Source: Archaeoglobales archaeon
GTDB lineage: Archaea; Halobacteriota; Archaeoglobi; Archaeoglobales; Archaeoglobaceae
Direction: 5' to 3'
Length of the DNA: 8,031 nt
Assembly (NCBI GenBank): GCA_003663055.1
Contig: QMZF01000030.1
Location: forward strand, 1 to 8,031
Of this stretch, positions 1-4,534 are shown one piece after another; position 1 is the stretch's first letter; the number at the start of each line of letters is the position of its first letter. Made by a program: the position numbers and the translations under genes. The notes beneath the pieces were generated by a model. It made no database searches. It saw nothing but the letters and a program-made list of their open reading frames with translations, and had not been told where the DNA came from.

Positions 1-86
1 CCAAGTTCGTAAGCTTGAAAATCTTTAAGGCAACCACCAAACCTGCCAACGGGTGTTCGTACTGCTCCAACAACCACTACGTCCAT
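1..86 (-). CDS. Thiolase (acetyl-CoA C-acetyltransferase family), N-terminal fragment, cut by the window edge
   Basis: Reading leftward from the ATG at 86-84 gives 28 codons beginning MDVVVVGAVRTPVGRFGG and then CLKDFQAYELG. The stretch VGAVRTPxGRFGG followed by LKD and a YELG-like segment is the N-terminal signature of classical thiolases (acetyl-CoA acetyltransferase/3-ketoacyl-CoA thiolase), cytoplasmic enzymes that form or cleave acetoacetyl-CoA or longer 3-ketoacyl-CoAs; the SCP-x-like archaeal thiolases begin differently. The catalytic Cys and His lie outside the window, so synthetic versus degradative role cannot be judged. A second in-frame ATG lies 12 bases upstream (98-96). I prefer 86 because a TATA-like box at 108-116 is centred 26 bases before it, the spacing of a leaderless archaeal transcript, and because thiolases usually begin two or three residues before the first VV. 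The upstream cytochrome gene on the same strand ends 61 bases away. Confidence 0.85.
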   Translation of the reverse strand, partial: MDVVVVGAVRTPVGRFGGCLKDFQAYEL

Positions 87-107
87 GCCCTTCGGCATGA
101 CAAGGGG

Positions 108-116
108 TTAATAAAA
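108..116 (-). promoter_or_regulatory. TATA-like box for the thiolase gene
   Basis: On the minus strand this reads TTTTATTAA. Its centre is 26 bases before the ATG at 86, so transcription would begin at or next to the start codon (leaderless). The adjacent A/T run may also act in termination of the preceding cytochrome gene. Confidence 0.4.
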
Positions 117-147
117 TTTTTCAACGCCCATAACAAAAATAAGAATC

Positions 148-906
148 TTAGCTGTAGACGTTATCAACATTGCCAAGCCATTCTATACTGTCATAATCCG
201 TTGCTCCATAACCTGTTGTGTTACCCCAAACTGTAGCCTTTGCTGTTTCATTGCAATCCCAGTTTGTGACTGTCCAGTTGTGCGGACCGTTTGGAGTTGT
301 AGCTGGATCACCGAGTCCTATTGCGAACTCTAAGCTTCTTGCATGAGTCCAGTTTATTTTGACTGCTGCGGCTGTATGACATGCAGTGCACGCTTCATTC
401 TCATCTTTAAGCAGCGTCGAGTTTCTCGCCTCGTTTATGAACGCATGTGTGCTGCCAAACTGCCTGTGTCGCCTGTTAAGTTTGTTAAACCAAAGCCACC
501 AGCAGCTGAACCTTAGTAAAAGAAGAACCATGGCACCGGCTACAATCATTACCACTAAGCCCATTCCAATGTGCACCACCAAATACATAATTTGCCCGGA
601 GTTACCTCTGTGTAACTTCCTCCGACATATGCAAACTGGTAAACCTGTTTTACGCGATGACAGTCTGTACATGCCAGTCTCTCATAACCAGTCTCACCCC
701 ATGTGAGAACCTAGAGCAGAACCCATCTCATCTGCAATATCAGCGTGGCATTTCTCGCACGGAACTTCACTCTCCCAGGCTGTACCCTTCACATCCAATT
801 TATACCAGTAGTGCTGTCCAGCGAGCATGGAGACAGTCTGGGGTAATACGATTATTCCCAAAGCCATCAAGCTGACTAATACAACAGCGAGCTTACCAGC
901 ATTCAT
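148..906 (-). pseudogene. Exported tetrahaem c-type cytochrome, broken by four frameshifts
   Basis: A hydrophobic N-terminus (about residues 5-30) looks like a signal peptide or membrane anchor. Four CxxCH haem motifs follow: CEKCH (745-759), CTDCH (657-671), CSRCH (530-544) and CTACH (376-390). They lie in three different frames. The continuous protein is restored by four single-base corrections: one G too many at the G4 run 697-700, one too many near 595-599, one base missing near 511-520 (perhaps an A), and one missing near 442-447 (probably a G). The net change is zero and the repaired product is 252 residues with no internal stop. Extra histidines (GQH, SHM, AHW, AHM, WTH) could be second haem ligands, and several N-x-S/T sequons suit an extracytoplasmic protein. 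Such cytochromes carry electrons outside the cell membrane. The ATG at 906 has GGGAGA (911-916) before it. Whether the breaks are real decay or sequence error is open. I do not recognise a named family. Confidence 0.8.
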
Positions 907-910
907 GATC

Positions 911-916
911 TCTCCC
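911..916 (-). promoter_or_regulatory. Ribosome binding site of the cytochrome gene
   Basis: On the minus strand GGGAGA stands four bases before the ATG at 906-904. It supports that start and shows that this gene, unlike several neighbours, is probably translated from a leadered mRNA. I see no convincing TATA box in the expected place; CTAGATAG at about 932-939 is only a weak candidate. Confidence 0.45.
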
Positions 917-1002
917 TTGACACTTGAGTAACTATCTAGCCCAACTCAATGGTTGTAACCTGGCTCATGATTCTGACTTACTGAATCTACGCACGAAAAC
1001 CC

Positions 1003-1010
1003 TTAAATAA
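1003..1010 (+). promoter_or_regulatory. TATA box of the L40e gene
   Basis: TTAAATAA preceded by an A-rich stretch (gaaaac, 995-1000) resembles an archaeal BRE plus TATA box. With the usual 22-27 base spacing, transcription would start near 1029-1033, leaving a leader of about ten bases that is almost entirely the ribosome binding site. Confidence 0.5.
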
Positions 1011-1028
1011 CGAACGTCAGAGCAGCAA

Positions 1029-1036
1029 GAGGTGAT
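1029..1036 (+). promoter_or_regulatory. Strong ribosome binding site of the L40e gene
   Basis: GAGGTGAT is an eight-base match to the complement of the archaeal 16S rRNA 3' end and ends four bases before the ATG at 1041. It decides the start: the in-frame ATG at 1035 overlaps this site and is therefore unlikely. Confidence 0.7.
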
Positions 1037-1040
1037 GCTC

Positions 1041-1190
1041 ATGGCGAGATTTCCAGAAGCAGAAGCAAGGTTATTTAACGTCAAAATCTGCATGCGCTGT
1101 AACGCTCGAAATCCTGTAAGGGCTAAAACGTGCAGGAAATGCGGGTATAAAGGTTTAAGACCGAAGTCGAAGGAAAGAAAAGGCAAGTAA
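1041..1190 (+). CDS. rpl40e: Large-subunit ribosomal protein L40e (eL40)
   Basis: The 49-residue product begins [10 protein letters not shown] and is very basic. Four cysteines, C17-x2-C20 and C31-x2-C34, form a zinc ribbon, and the segment from [10 protein letters not shown] through [19 protein letters not shown] is diagnostic of archaeal L40e. It is a structural protein of the 50S subunit; the eukaryotic counterpart is made as a ubiquitin fusion, whereas the archaeal protein stands alone as here. Length is normal for the family. It has its own TATA box and a strong ribosome binding site, is divergent from the cytochrome gene and is followed after 82 bases by a gene of unknown function that appears to have its own promoter. 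No ribosomal protein neighbours are present. Confidence 0.95.
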   Translation: MARFPEAEARLFNVKICMRCNARNPVRAKTCRKCGYKGLRPKSKERKGK

Positions 1191-1224
1191 TTTTACAGTA
1201 ATTTTACAATAAGTATCTATTTCT
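1188..1224 (+). terminator. Possible T-rich terminator with tandem repeat after L40e
   Basis: The ten bases TAATTTTACA occur at 1188-1197 (the first TAA is the L40e stop) and again at 1199-1208, followed by a pyrimidine-rich stretch. Archaeal RNA polymerase terminates at T-runs without needing a hairpin, so two TTTT runs followed by TATTTCTT are a reasonable terminator. The repeat may be chance. Confidence 0.35.
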
Positions 1225-1244
1225 TGTCCTCCTAAACGGTAACT

Positions 1245-1251
1245 CTATAAA
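1245..1251 (+). promoter_or_regulatory. TATA-like box for the 137-residue protein
   Basis: CTATAAA is centred 25 bases before the ATG at 1273, and no Shine-Dalgarno sequence lies between. This is the spacing of a leaderless transcript and supports the ATG at 1273 as the start. Confidence 0.45.
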
Positions 1252-1272
1252 CTACGCATAGATTGTTCCACT

Positions 1273-1686
1273 ATGGATCAGGTGATGTACATCGGTCCAG
1301 TGATGCTTGATGAACCGGAGGAGTTCTCCCTTGACGAGTTTGTAAGACAGGCGATAGCGCTTGAGGCAGAAAGGCTGTTTTACTCAAATGGCAGGCTTTA
1401 CCTAATCGACTACGATACTTTGCACGGAATAATTGACAGCAAGTTTGCCATAGTAGAGTTGATAACCTACGCATCTTTTTGCAACGTTGGTGAATTCAGG
1501 AACTGGATTCTGTACTATGGAAATGATGATGTAGTTGAGTACTCCGATAAGATCAGAGATATAAGAGGCGACACAACAATACTTCCAGTAATAAGGACGG
1601 CCGATAGGTTTGTCAGAAAAATAGAAGAGTACATTGATAACGGAAGGTTTAGGTCTTTTAAAAGTAGCGAAGGAGAACGGGTATAA
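1273..1686 (+). CDS. Unrecognised acidic 137-residue protein
   Basis: I do not recognise a family. The protein is soluble in character, with no signal peptide or membrane segment and no cysteine cluster (one Cys, C70). It starts MDQVMYIGPV, has an acidic stretch around residues 13-23, a helix-like part around 21-36, an aromatic patch (RLYLIDYD at 41-48, NWILYYGNDD at 77-86), and a basic tail near residues 125-130. The TATA-like box 25 bases before the ATG and the absence of a ribosome binding site suggest leaderless expression. The nearby ATG at 1285 (Met5) is an alternative but is too close to AGGTG for that to serve as a binding site. Its last 29 bases overlap the end of the convergent permease gene. 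Intact frame and promoter spacing argue that it is real; its job is unknown, and its place after L40e is not informative because it seems separately transcribed. Confidence 0.7.
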   Translation: MDQVMYIGPVMLDEPEEFSLDEFVRQAIALEAERLFYSNGRLYLIDYDTLHGIIDSKFAIVELITYASFCNVGEFRNWILYYGNDDVVEYSDKIRDIRGDTTILPVIRTADRFVRKIEEYIDNGRFRSFKSSEGERV

Positions 1687-2848
1687 TCAGGCAGCCCATG
1701 CAGTTCACTCTCCTAACTCTGAGCATAACCGTGGCAAGACCTATACAGGTAGCAATTGAGAAAACGATCATTCCAAACCCACCAGTTAAAGCATAAACAA
1801 GAACTACAAGAAAAATCAAGACAGCCTTGCTGAATGCTCCGAAGTTAATAGAGGATATGAAGTTTGCAGCAACAATCGACGCTGCAAGTGTTATAAGGCA
1901 TGCGGCCAGCCCAGCGACTATAAAAACTCCAATTATCTCTGGTTTGAATTCTAAGCCGAGCTTTGATATTGCTTCTGCTGCACCACTTCTTGTTTTTCCC
2001 GCAGCAAAAAACACGGCAAAGCAAAGCAGGGCGTTTGCTGTATTTGCGGAACTAAGCGCAGAGATATAAGTCTCAGTTCTCTTTGCCCAACTCGCAGCCA
2101 TTGCCGTTGCGACACCAGAGCTAATTCCGGGAAATAGAGAAACGAACATGCCTGACAGCACTCCTGAAGCTACGGCCTTGAGTTCTGGCAGAGATGCGGA
2201 AACCCTTTGTTCTGGAATTTTAGGAGATGAAGTGGCGCTCCAGATCAAAGTCGGAGTAGCGAAAAGGCCAGTAAGGAGTGGAAATAGGACGGACGATGCT
2301 GGTGTTAGTTCTGCAAGCTTTGAATGTTCTAAGGCTACCCATCCTAGGAAACCGGCGGAAGTAAAAACAAAAAGAGCGTAAAATCTCTTTCTCCATGCCG
2401 AAAGACTGCCCTCAAAAACTTCTCCCCTTTCGAGCAATATCATGATCGCCGAAGTTAATAGAAGCGCGTATGGCGTTATTTCTGCAATCCATCCGGGGAA
2501 GCACAAAAGTAGAAGAAAGAAGATGGGAAGACAGATTAGTAAAGCGAACAAGCTTGAAAAGGCGGAAATTGCTGCGGCTTCAACACCTCTACCGTCGAGG
2601 ACCATTTCATGGGATGGAAGAATGGCTATAGCCGTGTCTTCATCGGGAATTCCCACGAAAATGGCAGGAATTATATCAACAAACGTGTGGGCTATCGCTG
2701 CAGCGACTACAAGAATCGATAGGCTATCGGGTGAAAAAAGGGAGCCTCCAGCAAGGAGGAGGATTGCTACAGCAGTATTTACGTGAATTCCAGGTGTTAT
2801 GCCTGTTATAAGCCCGATTAAGAGGCCAGAGGCGAGTTCGAGGAGCAC
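1658..2848 (-). CDS. TctA/DUF112-family membrane permease (archaeal, stand-alone)
   Basis: The 396-residue protein is almost wholly hydrophobic, with roughly nine or ten membrane segments. It has the two-fold pseudo-repeat of the TctA family: GLLIGLITGITPG at residues 8-20 and GVLSGMFVSLFPGISSG at 229-245. Other family-like marks are GIPDEDTA (66-73), SSANTANALLCFAVF (266-280) followed by GKTRSGAA (284-291), and a C-terminal MGCLIIP (384-390). TctA is the large permease of tripartite tricarboxylate transporters; archaeal members (the COG1784 type) usually occur without TctB and TctC, and none is seen here, so the substrate is unknown. The start is GTG; no upstream in-frame start exists before the preceding gene's end. 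It lies 34 bases after the 213-residue gene on the same strand and overlaps the convergent 137-residue gene by 29 bases. Confidence 0.88.
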   Translation of the reverse strand: MLLELASGLLIGLITGITPGIHVNTAVAILLLAGGSLFSPDSLSILVVAAAIAHTFVDIIPAIFVGIPDEDTAIAILPSHEMVLDGRGVEAAAISAFSSLFALLICLPIFFLLLLCFPGWIAEITPYALLLTSAIMILLERGEVFEGSLSAWRKRFYALFVFTSAGFLGWVALEHSKLAELTPASSVLFPLLTGLFATPTLIWSATSSPKIPEQRVSASLPELKAVASGVLSGMFVSLFPGISSGVATAMAASWAKRTETYISALSSANTANALLCFAVFFAAGKTRSGAAEAISKLGLEFKPEIIGVFIVAGLAACLITLAASIVAANFISSINFGAFSKAVLIFLVVLVYALTGGFGMIVFSIATCIGLATVMLRVRRVNCMGCLIIPVLLRYF

Positions 2849-2865
2849 ACCGGCACTTTGAGTAA

Positions 2866-2876
2866 GAAATAAAAAA
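2866..2876 (-). promoter_or_regulatory. T-rich tract: TATA-like box of the permease and/or terminator of the gene before it
   Basis: On the minus strand this reads TTTTTTATTTC, seven bases after the TAA of the 213-residue gene. It fits a T-run terminator for that gene, and its centre is about 24 bases before the permease GTG, so it could equally be a TATA box. One element may do both. Only a weak GGTG touches the GTG start, so leaderless expression is plausible. Confidence 0.35.
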
Positions 2877-2882
2877 GCTTTA

Positions 2883-3524
2883 TTATTTCTTCATTAGCCT
2901 CTTTACCCTGTCAACTTCCTCCCCTATTGCAGTAGCTATCTCTCTTGGATTGTCTATGCCCATGAGCTTAGAATAGGTTACGATGAAGTCCTCAGCAACC
3001 TCATCATCATCAATGTCCCACATCCCGGCGTACATTGGGTGAAAGTCGTAGAAGAAGTCCGTTACCTTTTCGATGTTTACTCCTTCCATTAGATCTTCTA
3101 TGTAGCTCTCATCGCCAAAAAGCATGCAGTCCTTAAGTATCTCGATTACGGCCTTTCTAAGCTTGTCAACGTTATACCTTCTGCCAGAGGGTGAGTACTT
3201 CTCAACTATCCTATCCATTTCCTCTTTTGAGTAGTCAAATATTCTTTCTTTTTTGCTTTTTCCTTTGCTCATTTCCAAGAGTATGCTGTACGTTTTTGCA
3301 TCTATAGGCGATAATCTGCTTTTTCTTCCGGAGGTAAGTCTTACCGAGTAGTAGTTTTCTCCACTGCGCTTAACGAGTCTAAGGTCTCTCTTTACGAGGT
3401 TCTGAAGTTCTTCCGCTGTAGCAAGTGCCGAAAGGATAAGCCTGACTAATGCATGCTCTTCCGGAATTTTCCTCGAAACGACAGCTATGTGCTGTATGTC
3501 GAATTCGAGCCTGAGCAGATCCAC
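2883..3524 (-). CDS. Unrecognised 213-residue protein, possibly a degenerate tyrosine-recombinase domain
   Basis: No family is recognised with certainty. The order of segments resembles the catalytic domain of tyrosine recombinases: residues 26-50 (LVRLILSALATAEELQNL then KRDLRL) match the helix that normally carries TGLRxxELLxL, 59-75 look like the beta hairpin with a Lys (YSVRLTSGRKSRLSPI), 116-130 (RYNVDKLRKAVIEIL) match the HxxR helix, and Y159 in TDFFYDFHP stands 36 residues after R123, near the usual place of the nucleophile. The first catalytic Arg is absent (Ala/Thr at 35-36) and the His of HxxR is Asp120, so it is probably inactive, if this reading is right. It also lacks a full N-terminal arm-binding domain. 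The C-terminal part is acidic (DIDDDEVAED, 170-179). The GTG start has a TATA-like box 25 bases upstream and no ribosome binding site. It follows the sirtuin by 35 bases. Confidence 0.75.
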   Translation of the reverse strand: MDLLRLEFDIQHIAVVSRKIPEEHALVRLILSALATAEELQNLVKRDLRLVKRSGENYYSVRLTSGRKSRLSPIDAKTYSILLEMSKGKSKKERIFDYSKEEMDRIVEKYSPSGRRYNVDKLRKAVIEILKDCMLFGDESYIEDLMEGVNIEKVTDFFYDFHPMYAGMWDIDDDEVAEDFIVTYSKLMGIDNPREIATAIGEEVDRVKRLMKK

Positions 3525-3545
3525 AGAACGAATTCTATTTTTCGG

Positions 3546-3553
3546 ATTAAAAA
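3546..3553 (-). promoter_or_regulatory. TATA-like box for the 213-residue protein
   Basis: On the minus strand TTTTTAAT, within a longer A/T stretch beginning next to the sirtuin stop codon, is centred 25 bases before the GTG at 3524. It suggests a separate leaderless transcript rather than, or in addition to, read-through from the sirtuin gene. Confidence 0.4.
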
Positions 3554-3559
3554 TTTATC

Positions 3560-4348
3560 TCATGTCCTCTTTTCGTCCTTGACTTGTCTGTAGTCCTTCA
3601 GCACTTTCACAACTTCAGGAAGAATTTTTCCAGCTTTTCCGTGTAGAACGTAGTCAAAGTGTGAGTCTGCATGCGTAGGCTCAGCGTTGATGATGACGAG
3701 CTTCGCTCCCGCATCCTTTGCTATGAAAGGCAGATAGGCTGCAGGATAGACCACGAGGGATGAGCCCACAACCATGAAAACATCGCAGGACGATGCGTGC
3801 TCGATGGCCTTTTTCATAGCATCTGCAGGCAAAGCCTCACCAAAGAAGACTATTTCAGGCTTAAGGTAGTAGCTACCACACTCGCATTGTGGAGCTTTGC
3901 TTACGCCAGCCATCTTTGACACTTTGGATATTTCGGATGCTATTTCTTCCCAGTCGTATTCCCTTCCACAACTTAAGCACTTTACCTTGCTTAAACTGCC
4001 ATGAAGCTCTATAACTTCCTTACTTCCGGCTTTTTGGTGGAGCATGTCTATGTTCTGGGTGATTACTGCCTTTACGATTCCCAGCCTCTCAAGCTCCGCA
4101 ATGGCGTAATGAGCCGGATTTGGCTTCGCCTCACTCTTGATAATGAGCTCTTCAGCGAACTCCCAAAAGGCTTTTGGGTTTCTCATGAATCCCTGGATTG
4201 ACGCCACCTCTTCTGCATCGTACTTTTCCCACAGCCCATTTGCTCCCCTGAACGTTGGTATTCCACTTTCTGCCGACACGCCAGCCCCGGTGAAGACTAC
4301 TGCATGCCTTGCTTTAGCCAACGCCTTTGCAACTTCTTCTATGCTCAC
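3560..4348 (-). CDS. sir2: Sirtuin: NAD-dependent protein deacetylase of the Sir2 family
   Basis: The 262-residue protein has the full Sir2 core: GAGVSAESGIPTFRG (21-35) binding NAD, TQNID (97-101), the catalytic His in LHGS (H116), FFGEALP (168-174), VVGSSLVVYPAA (193-204) and NAEPT (221-225). It removes acyl groups from lysines, consuming NAD and giving nicotinamide and O-acetyl-ADP-ribose; in Sulfolobus the chromatin protein Alba is a known target. The zinc ligands are C124-x2-C127 and C155-x-C157; the second pair is one residue closer than the common CxxC. The YxxR motif of desuccinylase-type sirtuins is not present (FWEFAEEL at 61-68), so deacetylation is the more likely activity. From memory it resembles Sir2-Af2 more than Sir2-Af1 of A. 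fulgidus. The start is GTG with a TATA-like box about 27 bases upstream and no ribosome binding site. It is divergent from the RPA-like gene. Confidence 0.93.
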   Translation of the reverse strand: MSIEEVAKALAKARHAVVFTGAGVSAESGIPTFRGANGLWEKYDAEEVASIQGFMRNPKAFWEFAEELIIKSEAKPNPAHYAIAELERLGIVKAVITQNIDMLHQKAGSKEVIELHGSLSKVKCLSCGREYDWEEIASEISKVSKMAGVSKAPQCECGSYYLKPEIVFFGEALPADAMKKAIEHASSCDVFMVVGSSLVVYPAAYLPFIAKDAGAKLVIINAEPTHADSHFDYVLHGKAGKILPEVVKVLKDYRQVKDEKRT

Positions 4349-4370
4349 AATTAATTGTATTTTTCGAACG

Positions 4371-4379
4371 TTTATCTAA
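4371..4379 (-). promoter_or_regulatory. TATA-like box of the sirtuin gene
   Basis: On the minus strand TTAGATAAA is centred 27 bases before the GTG at 4348. A similar GGATAAA lies just upstream of it. Spacing and lack of a ribosome binding site point to a leaderless mRNA. Confidence 0.4.
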
Positions 4380-4389
4380 TTTATCCAAT

Positions 4390-4454
4390 TAACCCAGTTA
4401 GAAGTCCCCAGCTCTCACCGAAATTTCAATATACTATTGGTTTAAACTGGGTTA
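4390..4454. repeat. 10-bp inverted repeat in the sirtuin/RPA divergent promoter region
   Basis: TAACCCAGTT at 4390-4399 is repeated in perfect inverted form as AACTGGGTTA at 4445-4454. The arms are 45 bases apart. The left arm lies just upstream of the sirtuin TATA-like box, the right arm ends one base before the ATG at 4456, and the plus-strand TATA-like box lies between them. It could be a paired operator acting on both promoters; no regulator is identified. Confidence 0.45.
4428..4434 (+). promoter_or_regulatory. TATA-like box of the small peptide/RPA-like unit
   Basis: AATATAC preceded by GAAATTTC is centred about 26 bases before the ATG at 4456, so the transcript would begin at that ATG. 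TTTAAA at 4441-4446 is a rival box that would place the start inside the small reading frame, giving the RPA-like gene a leader of about 65 bases. Confidence 0.45.
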
Positions 4455-4455
4455 T

Positions 4456-4533
4456 ATGGAACGTTACGGGTTGCTGCTGCTTTTCATCGCTGTAATTTTC
4501 ACGATTCTCCTCCAGATCTCTTTGGGTGGATGA
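4456..4533 (+). CDS. Predicted 25-residue single-pass membrane peptide upstream of the RPA-like gene
   Basis: The frame opens with ATG, encodes MERYG, then about 18 hydrophobic residues (LLLLFIAVIFTILLQ and onward), and ends SLGG before TGA. The charged start followed by an uninterrupted hydrophobic run is what a minimal membrane helix looks like. Two things argue that it is translated: a TATA-like box is about 26 bases before its ATG, making it leaderless, and its TGA at 4531-4533 stands one base before the ATG at 4535 of the RPA-like gene (TGAGATG), an arrangement typical of translational coupling. No known family is recognised. It could be a leader peptide that governs expression of the next gene, a small membrane protein, or a chance frame in the untranslated leader. 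Confidence 0.45.
   Translation: MERYGLLLLFIAVIFTILLQISLGG
4525..4529 (+). promoter_or_regulatory. Ribosome binding site that favours the ATG at 4535
   Basis: GGTGG ends five bases before the ATG at 4535 and lies inside the end of the small peptide frame. It overlaps the in-frame GTG at 4526, which makes that earlier start less likely. Confidence 0.4.
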
Positions 4534-4534
4534 G

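Noticed and set aside
15..236. Plus-strand open frame of 73 codons with a CxxC pair near the window start
   Set aside because: It is antisense to the thiolase start and the cytochrome end, both supported by family motifs on the minus strand; its composition is not protein-like.
148..672. A single 174-codon minus-strand frame as a separate membrane protein
   Set aside because: Its first half, including the apparent membrane segment, is out-of-frame cytochrome sequence; only the part from about 442 down is in the true frame, with the CTACH haem site.
965..1186. Minus-strand open frame of 73 codons
   Set aside because: It is the shadow of the L40e gene on the opposite strand.
4441..4446. TTTAAA as the main promoter box of the RPA-like unit
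   Set aside because: It would put the transcription start inside the small reading frame with no start codon at the right distance; AATATAC at 4428-4434 fits better. Not excluded, and noted under that feature.
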